NCBI GenBank assembly: GCA_017545595.1
Contig: JAFWLO010000005.1
Location: forward strand, 22,945-86,944
Direction: 5' to 3'
DNA from: Candidatus Saccharimonadota bacterium
Lineage (GTDB): Bacteria; Patescibacteriota; Saccharimonadia; Saccharimonadales; Saccharimonadaceae
DNA length: 64,000 bases
Positions 50,467 through 59,954 of this stretch are shown here, piece by piece (position 1 is the stretch's first letter; each line of letters opens with the position of its first letter). The notes beneath the pieces were generated by a model. It saw only the letters and a program-made list of their open reading frames with translations, searched no databases and was not told where the DNA came from. Position numbers and translations under genes: made by a program.

Positions 50467-51090
50467 TTATTTTGAGGAGGAATAGGAGTCGAAGGTCTCT
50501 TTAAGTTGAGTCAAAGACGAGATGGAAGATTCGAGATAATCGGAAATTTCGGGACTAGAGGACTGGGAGAGGACGAGATTTTCGACGATGAGGAGGTTTT
50601 CGAGGCGATAGGAAACTTCGGGGGCGAAATAGCGGTCGAGAATGCCGTTTTGGAGGGCGTGAGTGAGGGTTTCTTCGGAGGAGGAGAAGAGGGCGGATTC
50701 TTCGGCGGGGAGAACTTCGCTAGAGGGGGCGGGGAGGCCATAAACAGAAGAGAGAGTCGAGGAGACGTTAGTTTCGAGTTCGGCGAGGACGACTTCGAGA
50801 GAAGAACTCGAGGCGCGGAGAGCGGAGGACTTCACTCGGGGGGAATAAGAGGAGAGAAGGGCGTTGAGGTCGGAAGCGTGAAGATAGAGGCGGGAGAGCT
50901 CGGAGTCGAGGGCGACTTCGGCAGGGGTCATGGAGGTGACGACGGCGAGACCGACGACGCTCAAGAGAACGAGACCAATCACAGCGGCGAGAATCTTAAA
51001 GAAGGTGGACGAAAAGAAAGAAGAGAGGAAGGACTCGGGCTTTTCGGGAGGATGGTATGAGATTTGATTGAGATATTCTAAATCGTTCAT
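50467..51090 (-). CDS. Single-pass membrane protein of unknown function
   Basis: 207 aa. A short cytoplasmic N-terminus (1-28) is followed by one membrane helix (about 31-52) and an extracytoplasmic Ser/Leu/Glu-rich, helical domain with coiled-coil character. I recognise no family. A TATACT box (51097-51102, complement) 6 nt before the ATG gives a leaderless mRNA and is divergent with the dnaG promoter only about 20 bp away. The divergent arrangement may couple expression with dnaG-rpoD. Confidence 0.7.
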   Translation of the reverse strand: MNDLEYLNQISYHPPEKPESFLSSFFSSTFFKILAAVIGLVLLSVVGLAVVTSMTPAEVALDSELSRLYLHASDLNALLSSYSPRVKSSALRASSSSLEVVLAELETNVSSTLSSVYGLPAPSSEVLPAEESALFSSSEETLTHALQNGILDRYFAPEVSYRLENLLIVENLVLSQSSSPEISDYLESSISSLTQLKETFDSYSSSK

Positions 51091-51136
51091 GGTTTTAGTA
51101 TAACATAAAAAGAGAGAAAAGTGATATACTTAGGGT

Positions 51137-52765
51137 ATGCAAGACGCAAAGGAGGAAATTAAGGCGCGGCTTCCGGTCGAGGACGTGGTTTCTCAGTATG
51201 TTGAATTGAAGCGGGCGGGGAGGACGCTTAAGGGAAGATCGCCTTGGGGGGTGGATAAGACGCCGTCGTTTATGGTCAGCCCAGAGAAAGGGATTTGGCA
51301 TGATTTTTCTGCGAATAAGGGAGGGGACATTTTTACCTTTGTGATGGAAGTTGAGGGGATTACGTTCAAGGAGGCGTTTGAGAAATTAGCGCAACAGGCG
51401 GGGGTTGAGGTTAGTAAATATGCGGGAGGAAGCGCTGAGCTATCAAAAAGGAGGGCTCGCGGGCGCGAAGCGCTCGAGCTTACAACTAAATATTATCAGT
51501 TTTGTCTTTCGAAGTCAAAAAAAGTTTGTGAATACGTTTTTTATAAAAGAAATATGAACAGGGGGACGGTTGAGGAGTTTAGGATTGGGTATTCTCCGGC
51601 GAACGGGAAGGCGCTCAAGGAATTTTTGACGAGTAGGGGGTTTTCTGTGAAGGAAATGGAAGATGCGGGGCTACTCAACAGGTTTGGAGGGGATATGTTT
51701 AGGGGGAGGATGATGGTGCCGTTTATTGATACGACGGGGAATGTGATTGGATTTACGGCGAGAGTGCTTGATAAAAGTGAACCAAAATATTTGAACACGC
51801 AAGAAACTTTGTTGTTCAACAAGGGGAGGTTTGTGTTTGGACTTGCGCAGGCGAAGGAAGCAATAAGAAAAAATGGGTTTGTGGTTATTGTCGAGGGGAA
51901 TATGGACGTGATTTCTAGCCATCAAGCGGGGGTGAAGGAGGCGGTCGCGACGAGCGGAACGGCGATGACGGAGAATCATCTCAAGATGCTTTCGAGACTG
52001 ACGAATGATATTCGGCTGGCGTATGACGGGGACGAGGCGGGGGTGAAGGCAACAGAGAGGGCGATTATGCTCGCAGGGGACCTCGGGATAAATTTGACGG
52101 TGATTTCTGATTATCAGGGGGCGAAGGATCCGGATGAACTGATTCAGAAGGGGGCGGAACTTTGGCAGAAGGCGGTTCAGGAGAGGCGGCCGGCGGTGGA
52201 ATGGCTGCTTGATAAATATGAAGAGAAAGTTGATATGAGCTCCGTGTTCGGGAAGAAAGAATATTCGGACATTGCGTTGAAACTGCTTAAATATGTTACG
52301 GATGAAGTCGAGAGGGCGCAATATGAGGAGCTGGTCGCGAGAAGATTGGGGGTGACGAGAGAGGACCTCAGGAATAAGGGAAGGAGCCTGGAAGAAAAAC
52401 TTGAGAAAAAGGGGAAGAGGAGGCTCAAGGAGGCGAAAACGGTCGCGGGGAACGGGAAGCTGAATCAACTTGAGGATAATTTGCTTGCGATTGCGCTGTT
52501 TGGAGGGGTGGAAGTTCCGAGCGAGATTGAGATTCCAGAGGACGAGACAAGGAGGGCGGAACTTGAGATGGTGTTTGAGAACCAATATAAGGGGCGGGCG
52601 AGGGAAGAACTCGAGGCGGAGATGAAGGAACTTTATAGAGGACTCAGGGAGGAAATGGCGAAGGCGGAAATTGAGAAACTTCAGGCGAGGCTCGAGGAAG
52701 AGGGACTAGGCGAGGAGGAAGAGAAGGAGATTTTGAGGAAGATTACGGAGCTTCAGAGGGGGTAG
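51137..52765 (+). CDS. dnaG: DNA primase with a metal-free zinc-finger domain
   Basis: 542 aa. The CHC2 zinc-binding domain fold is recognisable ([36 protein letters not shown]), but every ligand is replaced: Ser35 and Gly38 for CxxH, and Asp56 and Ala59 for CxxC. The TOPRIM catalytic domain is intact ([22 protein letters not shown]). The C-terminal helicase-binding part is short and Glu-rich. It makes RNA primers at the replication fork. The TATACT box (51125-51130) is 6 nt before the ATG. rpoD follows 54 nt after the stop, as in many bacteria. Confidence 0.95.
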   Translation: MQDAKEEIKARLPVEDVVSQYVELKRAGRTLKGRSPWGVDKTPSFMVSPEKGIWHDFSANKGGDIFTFVMEVEGITFKEAFEKLAQQAGVEVSKYAGGSAELSKRRARGREALELTTKYYQFCLSKSKKVCEYVFYKRNMNRGTVEEFRIGYSPANGKALKEFLTSRGFSVKEMEDAGLLNRFGGDMFRGRMMVPFIDTTGNVIGFTARVLDKSEPKYLNTQETLLFNKGRFVFGLAQAKEAIRKNGFVVIVEGNMDVISSHQAGVKEAVATSGTAMTENHLKMLSRLTNDIRLAYDGDEAGVKATERAIMLAGDLGINLTVISDYQGAKDPDELIQKGAELWQKAVQERRPAVEWLLDKYEEKVDMSSVFGKKEYSDIALKLLKYVTDEVERAQYEELVARRLGVTREDLRNKGRSLEEKLEKKGKRRLKEAKTVAGNGKLNQLEDNLLAIALFGGVEVPSEIEIPEDETRRAELEMVFENQYKGRAREELEAEMKELYRGLREEMAKAEIEKLQARLEEEGLGEEEEKEILRKITELQRG

Positions 52766-52805
52766 AGGAAGGGAATTTAAGCTTGATTTTTGAGGGGGAT
52801 GTAGA

Positions 52806-52811
52806 TATAAT
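52806..52811 (+). promoter_or_regulatory. -10 box of rpoD
   Basis: TATAAT ends 7 nt before the ATG at 52819 and overlaps the earlier ATG at 52810, so it sets the rpoD start. Confidence 0.7.
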
Positions 52812-52818
52812 GGGAACA

Positions 52819-53775
52819 ATGGATCAAGAAAAAGAAGAGATGGTTCTCGAGCCGCTTGAGCCGAACGCAGTGGACTTGGCGGACGAGGAAGAGCTTTCTG
52901 ATGAAGACCTTGAAATAACGGTTGATAATGTTGATGCTTTTGCGGACGATTCGGTCCGACTTTATCTCAGGGAGATAGGAAAAATCCCGTTGCTTTCGCC
53001 AGAAGAAGAGCAAGAACTTGCGAAGAAGATTGTTGAGGGGGATAAGAAGGCGAAGGACAAGATGGTTGAGGCGAACATGAGGCTCGTCGTTTCTATCGCG
53101 AAGAGATATTCGGGGAGGGGGCTAGATTTTTTGGATTTAATTCAAGAGGGGAATACGGGGCTTCTTAGAGCCGTGGAGAAATTTGACCCGGAGAAAGGGT
53201 TTAAGTTTTCTACGTATGCGACTTGGTGGATTAGGCAGGCGATTACGAGGGCGATTGCGGACCAGGCAAGGACGATTAGGATTCCGGTGCATATGGTTGA
53301 GACAATCAACAAGGTTCTTAGGACGACGAGGAAGCTTACACAGGAGTTGAACAGGGAACCGACGAATGAGGAAATCGCCAAGGAACTCGACATGGATGTC
53401 GATAAAATTGAGTATGTGATGAGAATTAAGCAGGATATTGCGTCGCTCGACGCTAGCGTCGGAAGGGACGGGGACGACGAAGATTCTGTGCTTGGGGACT
53501 TTGTTGAGGATGAGGAGAGGGCTTCGCCGGAGGATTCGGCAGCAACGCAGATTCTCAAGGAGCAACTTGCTTCGATTATCGCGACGCTTTCGGACAGGGA
53601 ACAGAAGATTATAAAGATGAGATTTGGAATTGGGGGAGAAAGACCACACACGCTCGAAGAGGTCGGCGCGGAATTTTCTGTTACTAGGGAAAGGATTCGC
53701 CAGATTGAGGCGAAGGCGCTTTCTAAGCTTAGGAAACATAAAGACACCAAAAAGCTTCACGAGTATTTGAAGTAG
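52819..53775 (+). CDS. rpoD: Primary sigma factor, compact form
   Basis: 318 aa from the preferred start. It lacks region 1.1 and the non-conserved insert and keeps an acidic N-terminus (1-40), region 1.2 ([21 protein letters not shown]), region 2 ([36 protein letters not shown]...[13 protein letters not shown] for -10 recognition), region 3 and region 4 ([24 protein letters not shown] for -35). Earlier in-frame ATGs at 52783 and 52810 overlap the -10 box, so the leaderless start at 52819 is preferred. The intact region 2.4/3.0 fits the many extended TGnTATAAT promoters in this window. Confidence 0.95.
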   Translation: MDQEKEEMVLEPLEPNAVDLADEEELSDEDLEITVDNVDAFADDSVRLYLREIGKIPLLSPEEEQELAKKIVEGDKKAKDKMVEANMRLVVSIAKRYSGRGLDFLDLIQEGNTGLLRAVEKFDPEKGFKFSTYATWWIRQAITRAIADQARTIRIPVHMVETINKVLRTTRKLTQELNREPTNEEIAKELDMDVDKIEYVMRIKQDIASLDASVGRDGDDEDSVLGDFVEDEERASPEDSAATQILKEQLASIIATLSDREQKIIKMRFGIGGERPHTLEEVGAEFSVTRERIRQIEAKALSKLRKHKDTKKLHEYLK

Positions 53776-53789
53776 AAAAAGGAGGAAAA

Positions 53790-54269
53790 ATGCTCAAAAA
53801 ACTAGGATTTTCTGGAGGGATTCGTGAGATTTTTTCTGGGGTTTTTGGGCAGTTTAGGGGCGGGATTTTGAGGCTTGAGAGCAAAAATTTTGAGAAAATT
53901 GGGATTTTTTCGATTTTGAGCGTGTTTTTGATGGTGTTCGGAGTGGCTTTTTCGCCGGCGCCGGCGTTTGCGGAGAAATGTGCGGGGGTCGAAACAAGCT
54001 TGATAAACTGTGACGTTGCGGAGGACGATAAGGAAGGAGGAGGGATATTTTATATACTTTCTATCGTTTTGAATATTTTGACGTTTGGGGTCGGAGCGGC
54101 GGGGGTGCTCGGGATTGTGATTTCTGGGGTGCAGTATATGTCTGCGAGCGGGAATGAAGTTCAGATGACGAAAGCGAAAAATAGGATAGTTCAAGTTGTG
54201 ATTGGGCTCGTGGCGTATGGGCTGTTTTGGGCAGTCCTAGAATGGCTGATTCCTGGAGGAATACTGTAA
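53790..54269 (+). CDS. T4SS-pilin-like (VirB2/TrbC-type) membrane protein
   Basis: 159 aa. An N-terminal region and a signal-peptide-like helix (about 40-62, ending AFA before EKC) are followed by two Cys (about 64 and 74) and two hydrophobic helices (about 88-112 and 132-152) with the intervening GVQYMSASGNEVQMTKAKNRIVQVVIGL. This matches the T4SS_pilin family frequent in CPR genomes. The function is not settled; an extracellular pilin or pore role is inferred. AAAAGGAGG lies 7 nt before the ATG. It follows rpoD by 14 nt and may be co-transcribed. Confidence 0.8.
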   Translation: MLKKLGFSGGIREIFSGVFGQFRGGILRLESKNFEKIGIFSILSVFLMVFGVAFSPAPAFAEKCAGVETSLINCDVAEDDKEGGGIFYILSIVLNILTFGVGAAGVLGIVISGVQYMSASGNEVQMTKAKNRIVQVVIGLVAYGLFWAVLEWLIPGGIL

Positions 54270-54358
54270 GGGGTGCAACATGGCGAGCGAGGCGAGCCGT
54301 GGCACGAGCGCGGGGAGCGTGAAAAGTTTATAAAGTTTATGAGGGGTAGCGAGAGGTA

Positions 54359-55300
54359 ATGAAGAGGCTAATCATCGTTTATAATCCGAGGAGCACGCGA
54401 GCGGAGGAAGTTCAGAGGAAGGTTATTGAGGAGGCGAGGAAACTTAGGGGATGGATGTTCGGGAGGTTCGAGATAAGGAACGCGAGCGTGAGGGAAAATG
54501 CGAAGGAACTTGCGCAAATAATAAGGAAAGATGACCTCGTTGTGTCGGCAGGAGGGGACGGGACAGCTTCGGCTGTGATTAATGCGATTGTTTTGTCGGG
54601 AAAGAAAGCAACCATGGCGGGGATGGGGTTTGGGAATTTTAACGACTTTTCTGGGACTTTCGGGGAGATGAGCCTAACGGAAATTGTGCGGAAATATGAA
54701 GAAGGGAGACAAGAAGAGTTTTATCCGCTCGAGATAGAGGTGAATGGAAAACATTTTTTGTATGCGGGGCTGTATTTTACGATGGGGATGTTCGCAGAAT
54801 CGACGAGAGTTTTCCAGAGAAAAAGCGTCAGGAGGGGGCTTGCGAGAGCGAAAAATAGGCTGTTTTTTTCGGCGAGAAAGCTGTTTTTTTGGTATTTGAA
54901 GAATAAATGGCGAAAAAACCTGCTTCCGGAGGCGATTATTGATAAAACTCAAGAGGGAAATGTTGTAAAATTTACAACACCTAGATATACGACGGATTAT
55001 GTAGCACTGAATGGGGAGAGCCTCGCGGGGGTCGTCGGAGCGAAAGGCTGGACGAGGCAAGAGAAGAAGTTTTGGAGTGGGGAGATGAGGAATAGAAGCC
55101 TGTTTAGGATGGTTCGGGCGTTTATAAAATCTGCGGAGGAGGGGGAACTGCCCGGAACGGAGACAGAGGGGGATACGATTTTGTTTAGAGAGCCGAGTAA
55201 AATATTTGTTCACGCAGAGGGGGAAGCGGAGGTGTTTTATAATGTGAGCGAGGTTAGAGTGAGAAAAACAGGGGAGAAATTTAGGGTGATAAGAAAATAG
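54359..55300 (+). CDS. Diacylglycerol kinase-like (LCB5/YegS) enzyme
   Basis: 313 aa. The DAGK catalytic domain shows RLIIVYNPRSTRAEE (normally NPxSG), the nucleotide loop VVSAGGDGTASAVINAI and GNFNDFSGTF (normally GTxNDFA). The C-terminal beta domain is present. These enzymes phosphorylate lipids such as diacylglycerol or long-chain bases at the membrane. The first phosphate-loop residues are atypical, so the substrate is uncertain. It starts 89 nt after the T4SS-pilin gene on the same strand. Confidence 0.82.
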   Translation: MKRLIIVYNPRSTRAEEVQRKVIEEARKLRGWMFGRFEIRNASVRENAKELAQIIRKDDLVVSAGGDGTASAVINAIVLSGKKATMAGMGFGNFNDFSGTFGEMSLTEIVRKYEEGRQEEFYPLEIEVNGKHFLYAGLYFTMGMFAESTRVFQRKSVRRGLARAKNRLFFSARKLFFWYLKNKWRKNLLPEAIIDKTQEGNVVKFTTPRYTTDYVALNGESLAGVVGAKGWTRQEKKFWSGEMRNRSLFRMVRAFIKSAEEGELPGTETEGDTILFREPSKIFVHAEGEAEVFYNVSEVRVRKTGEKFRVIRK

Positions 55301-55424
55301 GGGGGATTTTTTGATTTTGGGGCTTAGTTTGGAGTTTTGAAGGTTTTAGAGATTTAGAGAGTTAAAGATTTGGAGTTTTTTAGGGGAGGGAAATAAGGTA
55401 TAATGGTAGAAAATAGGAGGAGAA

Positions 55425-55997
55425 ATGAGAGATAGAGATGTGAAGATTTTGGCGTTTGTGGGGATGAGCGGAAGCGGAAAGTCGGTCGCGGTGGATTTTT
55501 TGACGGAAAAAGGGATTCCGAAGGTGTATTTCGGGGGGATGATTTATAAAGAGATGGAGAGGAGAGGAATAGAGAGAACAGAGGACGGAGAGAGCGAAAA
55601 AAAGTTTCGTGAGGAGATTCGAAGAACGGAGGGGAAATATTGGGTAGTTCGACAGGTAATTGAGGAGACAAAGAAGTTGGTTGAGGCGGGACAGAGAAGA
55701 ATTGTGCTTGACGGGGTTTATTCTTGGACGGAATATAAGGCACTAAAAGAGGAATTTCCGGGGGAGATGATATTCGTTGCTATCGTCGTTCCGAAAAAAC
55801 TGAGGTATAAAAGGGTCGCCGAGAGGCCGGAGAGGCCGTTTAGACGAAACGAGATTATTGAGAGAGACAGGAGTGAGATAGAGAACTTAGAGAAAGGCGG
55901 GCCGATCGCGGCGGCGGATTATTACGTGCTTAACGAGGGGTCGGTCAAAGAGATGCATGAGCAAATTGAGAAAATTTTAGAGGAAAGCGAGTTTTAG
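55425..55997 (+). CDS. P-loop kinase of dephospho-CoA-kinase/UPF0200 type
   Basis: 190 aa. Walker A FVGMSGSGKSVAVDFL (about 11-26), an NMP-binding region (VYFGGMIYKEMERRG), IVLDGVYSWTEY and a lid-like RVAERPERPFRRNE segment. It belongs to the adenylate-kinase-like group related to dephospho-CoA kinase. A CoA role is possible but not shown by the sequence. The -10 box (tataat near 55399) and a full AGGAGG give it a normal leader. Its stop abuts the polA GTG start, so polA is translationally coupled. Confidence 0.75.
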   Translation: MRDRDVKILAFVGMSGSGKSVAVDFLTEKGIPKVYFGGMIYKEMERRGIERTEDGESEKKFREEIRRTEGKYWVVRQVIEETKKLVEAGQRRIVLDGVYSWTEYKALKEEFPGEMIFVAIVVPKKLRYKRVAERPERPFRRNEIIERDRSEIENLEKGGPIAAADYYVLNEGSVKEMHEQIEKILEESEF

Positions 55998-58676
55998 GTG
56001 AAGAGACTGGTTGTTATTGACGGAAAAAGTGTGTTTTATCGGGGGTATTATGCTATGGGGGCGCTTGCTAAAAGCGACGGAACGCCGACAGGGGGAGTTT
56101 ATGGGTTTGCGGCGATTGCGATGGAGCTTGTGAAGAGGTTTAAGCCGGATAAGGTGGCGGTCGCTTGGGATAAGGCGGGGACTTCGACAGCGAAAAGGAC
56201 GAAGATTTTTAAGGATTATAAAGCAGGGAGGGTGAAGCCGCCGGAGGATTTTTTTGCGCAGATTCCGGCGCTAAGGGAGCTTATCGAAGCGCTCGGATGG
56301 GGGTTTTTAGAGGCGGATGAATATGAGGCGGACGATATAATCGGGACGCTTGCGAGGCAGGTAGCTAGCTTCGCTTCGGGGCTTTCGCTCCTAGTTCCTT
56401 TCGACGACCGGAGTTCTTCCGGCCCGTCGTTACGGGCGGAAGCCTCCTTATCCTCGGGTCGTTACCCTGCGGACGTCGTCGAGAAGAAACTAGATCGCCG
56501 CGCCCGAAGCGAAGATCTGTCTCCCCGCTCGCTTAACAATGACCAATGTGTGCCTTATGAGATGTTTATCATCTCAAGTGATTTAGATATGTTGCAGGTT
56601 GTTAGCGAAAATGTGAAAATGGTTAGGCTTCTTAAGGGATTCACTGAGCTTGAGGAGATTGATGTGAAGGCGATTGAGGAGAAGTATGGGATAGAGAAGT
56701 CGCAGTTTCTTGACCTCAAGGCACTTAAAGGGGATAATTCGGACAATATTCCGGGGGTGCCGGGGATTGGGGAGAAGGGGGCGGTTAAACTGCTTAACCA
56801 ATTCGGAACGCTTGAGGGGGTTTATGAACATATTGAGGAGATAACAGGGGCGACGAAGAAAAAACTCATTGAGGGGAAAGAATCGGCGTTTATGTCGAAG
56901 GAACTTGCGACGATTATGACGGATGCGCCGGTTTCTCTTGAGGAAATTCCGGAGCTGGAGATAGATACGACGAGGATTTTGGAAGAATTGAGGAAATTGG
57001 AGTTTAAGAGCCTGGAGAGGAAGTTCTTAAAATGGAAAAAAGAAGGGTTTTTAGATAAGGTTAAAGAGGAAAATGCCACTTGGGACGCGGAGAACGCTCA
57101 GGAGGGGCTAGAGGGGCAAAGGGGGATAGGAGCAAGGGTCGGGGCGAGAGGAGGCTTAGAAAACGATTTAGAGGGTTCTGGGGGAGAAACAGGGGGATTT
57201 CGGGGTTTTAGGGGCGAAAATTTGCCGGAACTTCCGAAAGATACGATTTTTTCCTTTGATGTTAAGGGGTTGATGCATAAGAGTAAGGCGGTTGCAAAGA
57301 AAATCCTCGGGGGAGCGAAGTTTTACGACCTCGGACAAGGGAGGTTTCTCCTCGACCCACTCGCAAGAAAAACAGAGGACAGCCCGTTACTTTTAGAGGA
57401 TGAGGAAGAGATGAGGCGGGAATATTGGAGGCAACAGAGGGAATTTGAGAAATATCCAAAGCTGAAACGAGTTTTCTTGCAACTTGACTTGCCGATGATC
57501 CCGGTGCTTTATAAGATTGAGAAAAAGGGGATGAAGATTGATTTTGGGTATTTTAAGGAGCTTGAGAAGGGATATGAGGCGCAACTGGCGGAGCTTACGA
57601 CGGAGATTTATAAACTTGCGGGGATGGATTTTAATGTAAATTCGACGATTCAGCTGTCTTATGTGCTGTTTCGGCAACTTGAATTGCCGACGAAGGGGAT
57701 AAAAAAGACTCAAAAAGGGTTTTCAACAGGGGCGAAAGAGCTTGAGAAACTAAAAGACTTGCACCCGATTGTGCCAAAAATTATAGAGTATAGGGAACTA
57801 GCGAAGCTCGTAAACACTTATGTCGTTCCGCTACCGAATTTGGCGGATATTGAGGGGAGGGTGCATACGACGTTTACGCAAGATGTGACGGCAACAGGGA
57901 GACTTTCTTCGCTGAATCCTAATCTTCAAAACATCCCGACGAGGACAGAGGAGGGGAAGAAAATTAGGGGAGGGTTTATTGTTGACCCTGGGAAAGTGAT
58001 GATTTCTGCGGATTATGCGCAGTTTGAACTGAGGCTTGCGGCGGCGCTTTCTGGGGACGAGGCGCTCGTTGAAGATTTTAACTCGGGGACGGATATTCAT
58101 ACGAAAACTGCGGCGGAAGTGTATGGAATAGAGATGAAAGAGGTGACGAAGGCGCAGAGACGACTTGCGAAGGTGGTGAACTTTGGGATTATTTATGGGA
58201 TGAGCGCAAAGGGACTTGCGGATGCGACGGGAATGACGGTCGGAGAGGCGAAAGAATTTGTTGATCATTATTTTGAACTGAGGAAGCCGATTAGAGAGCA
58301 GTTGAACAAATATCTTGAACAGGCGAGAAAAGAAGGGTTCGTTGAGACGTATTTTGGGAGAAGGAGACCGACGCCAGACGTGAGGAGTGCGAACTTTGTC
58401 GTCCGACTCGGAGCGGAGAGAGCGGCGCAGAATATGCCAATTCAGGGAACAGAGGCGGATCTTGTTAAATTGGCGATGATAAGGCTTGACAAAGAGCTTC
58501 CAGAGGGGGCGGAGATGATTATGCAGGTGCACGACTCGATTATGGTCGAGGTTTCTCCGGAGAAAGCGGAGGAGACGAAGGAAGTTATGAAGAGGGTCAT
58601 GGAGGGGGTCGCTCCGGAGTTTAAGGTTAAATTGGAGGTTGATGTCAAGGAAGGGAAGAATTGGGGGGAGGTTTAG
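55998..58676 (+). CDS. polA: DNA polymerase I with an in-frame repeat-derived insertion
   Basis: 892 aa, GTG start. The 5'-nuclease domain comprises residues 1-350 (GGVYGFAAI, EYEADDIIGTLA, ISSDLDMLQ, GVPGIGEKGAVKLL). A degenerate, short 3'-5' exonuclease-like region lacks clear DEDD residues. The polymerase domain has motif A ADYAQFELRLAA, motif B RRLAKVVNFGIIYGMS and motif C MQVHDSIMVE. It fills gaps and removes primers. Residues about 122-188 interrupt the nuclease fold between EADDIIGTLARQ and MFIISSDLDM. Their DNA matches the intergenic repeat module at 39.1 kb, so a mobile repeat has entered the gene without breaking the frame. Confidence 0.95.
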   Translation: MKRLVVIDGKSVFYRGYYAMGALAKSDGTPTGGVYGFAAIAMELVKRFKPDKVAVAWDKAGTSTAKRTKIFKDYKAGRVKPPEDFFAQIPALRELIEALGWGFLEADEYEADDIIGTLARQVASFASGLSLLVPFDDRSSSGPSLRAEASLSSGRYPADVVEKKLDRRARSEDLSPRSLNNDQCVPYEMFIISSDLDMLQVVSENVKMVRLLKGFTELEEIDVKAIEEKYGIEKSQFLDLKALKGDNSDNIPGVPGIGEKGAVKLLNQFGTLEGVYEHIEEITGATKKKLIEGKESAFMSKELATIMTDAPVSLEEIPELEIDTTRILEELRKLEFKSLERKFLKWKKEGFLDKVKEENATWDAENAQEGLEGQRGIGARVGARGGLENDLEGSGGETGGFRGFRGENLPELPKDTIFSFDVKGLMHKSKAVAKKILGGAKFYDLGQGRFLLDPLARKTEDSPLLLEDEEEMRREYWRQQREFEKYPKLKRVFLQLDLPMIPVLYKIEKKGMKIDFGYFKELEKGYEAQLAELTTEIYKLAGMDFNVNSTIQLSYVLFRQLELPTKGIKKTQKGFSTGAKELEKLKDLHPIVPKIIEYRELAKLVNTYVVPLPNLADIEGRVHTTFTQDVTATGRLSSLNPNLQNIPTRTEEGKKIRGGFIVDPGKVMISADYAQFELRLAAALSGDEALVEDFNSGTDIHTKTAAEVYGIEMKEVTKAQRRLAKVVNFGIIYGMSAKGLADATGMTVGEAKEFVDHYFELRKPIREQLNKYLEQARKEGFVETYFGRRRPTPDVRSANFVVRLGAERAAQNMPIQGTEADLVKLAMIRLDKELPEGAEMIMQVHDSIMVEVSPEKAEETKEVMKRVMEGVAPEFKVKLEVDVKEGKNWGEV
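56362..56561 (+). repeat. Repeat module inserted in polA
   Basis: It shares the blocks cgaccggagttc, gcctccttatcctcgg and ctgcggacgtcg, in the same order, with the intergenic repeat at 39.1 kb. It adds about 66 codons without stops. Several inverted sub-segments (ccggagttcttccgg, cccgtcgttacggg) would fold as hairpins. Confidence 0.85.
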
Positions 58677-58681
58677 GAAGT

Positions 58682-58782
58682 TGTGCATTTTTTGCAAGTG
58701 TTGGATTGTAGGAGAAGAATGAATTTGTGTAGAATTTGCATATGTTGGGGTTTCAAGTTGTGTAAAAATTGCACTTGTTGGA
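58682..58782 (+). promoter_or_regulatory. Three 24-bp operator-like repeats before the RhuM-like gene
   Basis: Imperfect copies at 58682-58705, 58726-58749 and 58759-58782, of form tgtg(t/c)a, A/T-rich core, ttgca, n3, gttgg. Units 1 and 3 contain an inverted GTG...CAC-like element. They lie directly upstream of a gene with an N-terminal HTH. Confidence 0.65.
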
Positions 58783-58811
58783 AATTAACAGGGGTGGAGA
58801 GGTAGAAAAAG

Positions 58812-59786
58812 ATGGATGAGATTGTGAAATATGAAGGGGAAGAGGGGGAGGTTGTTTTTGACCTCGACAGAGAGAAGGAGACGGTTTGGGCGACACAAGA
58901 GGAGATTGCGAAGATTTTTGGGGTGGATAGGACGGTTGTTTCTAGGCATATTCGGAATATTTATAGGGACGGGGAGCTCGAGGAGGAGGGGACGGTCGAG
59001 AAAAATACGGTAGTTCAGACAGAGGGGAGCAGGCGGGTGAAGAGGACGGTGAAGTTTTATAATCTCGACGCGATTATTTCTGTCGGATATAGGGTGAATT
59101 CGAAGAAGGCAACGAGGTTTAGGGTTTGGGCAACAGGGGTGCTTAAAAAATATATTGTTGACGGGGCGGCGATAAACCAGAGGAGGCTCGAGGGGGCTTC
59201 GGAGGAGAAATTGAGGGAACTTGAGGCGACGATTGGGCTCGTGAGGAAGTTGATAGGGAAGGCGGAGCTTGAGGAGGGGGAGGCGAAAGGGATTTTAGAG
59301 GTGATTTCTAGGTATGAGAACTCGGTTGAGACGATTGAGGAGTTTTCTTCGGGGCAGATTCCGGCGTTTTTAGGAAAAAATAGGAGAATGAGACGGAATT
59401 TGACGATTGGGGATGTGAGGAATTTGGCGGAGAATCTTAGAGAACAGAGAGGAGAAGAGGAAGGGTTTGGGGAGATTCAGAAAGAAGAGGAGCTTTCTGA
59501 GTTTCTCGAGGCGCTCGGGACAGAAAAAACAGGGAAGACAGTCGCGGAGAAGGCGGCGAGGTTGCTTTATTTTATCGTGAACGGGGAGCCGTTTTTTAAG
59601 GGAAATAATCAGATTGGGGCGCTGATTTTTATCTATTTTCTTACGATAAACGATTTTCATCTGGCGGAGAACGGGGAAACGAAAATTTCCGACAGGGCGC
59701 TTACGGCAATTGTGCTTCTTATGGCGGAGAGCGGAGAGGAGGAGAAAGAGCTGATTGTGGGGGTGGTGAGGAAATTGCTCGAATAG
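58812..59786 (+). CDS. RhuM-like virulence-type protein with a degenerate Fic/Doc domain
   Basis: 324 aa. The N-terminal HTH-like RhuM region (about 24-118) reads TVWATQEEIAKIFGVDRTVVSRHIRNIYRDGEL...YNLDAIISVGYRVNSKKATRFRVWATGVLKKYI. A helical linker follows. The C-terminal Fic/Doc fold has the active loop EPFFKGNNQIGA (259-270) in place of HPFxxGNxRxxA, so the catalytic His is Glu and the Arg is Gln, and AMPylation is unlikely. It may act as a DNA-binding regulator, perhaps on the three repeats in its own upstream region. A weak GGAGAGG ribosome site is present. Confidence 0.85.
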   Translation: MDEIVKYEGEEGEVVFDLDREKETVWATQEEIAKIFGVDRTVVSRHIRNIYRDGELEEEGTVEKNTVVQTEGSRRVKRTVKFYNLDAIISVGYRVNSKKATRFRVWATGVLKKYIVDGAAINQRRLEGASEEKLRELEATIGLVRKLIGKAELEEGEAKGILEVISRYENSVETIEEFSSGQIPAFLGKNRRMRRNLTIGDVRNLAENLREQRGEEEGFGEIQKEEELSEFLEALGTEKTGKTVAEKAARLLYFIVNGEPFFKGNNQIGALIFIYFLTINDFHLAENGETKISDRALTAIVLLMAESGEEEKELIVGVVRKLLE

Positions 59787-59828
59787 GGGAGTTTTAAGGT
59801 TTTTAAGGTTAAAATCGTTGGTTTGAGA

Positions 59829-59903
59829 TTTTTTGAAGTTTTTGTGGTTTTGTGATTTTTGTGATTTTTGCGATTTTTGTGGTTTTTGTGGTTTTTGTGA
59901 TTT
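59829..59903. repeat. Array of about eight 9-bp repeats
   Basis: Consensus tttttgtgg/tttttgtga, consecutive. Non-coding, between the RhuM-like gene and the next promoter. Confidence 0.8.
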
Positions 59904-59941
59904 GAAGGCTCAGAAAGGTTGGCTCGGGGGAGAAAAGTTGG

Positions 59942-59947
59942 TATAAT
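59942..59947 (+). promoter_or_regulatory. -10 box of the 341-aa membrane protein gene
   Basis: TATAAT ends 7 nt before the ATG at 59955, marking that ATG as the start of a leaderless mRNA. Confidence 0.7.
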
Positions 59948-59954
59948 GGGGGTT

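Noticed and set aside
52783..52818. Earlier in-frame starts of rpoD at 52783 and 52810
   Set aside because: They lie before or inside the TATAAT box at 52806-52811. The leaderless start at 52819 fits the spacing seen in many other genes.
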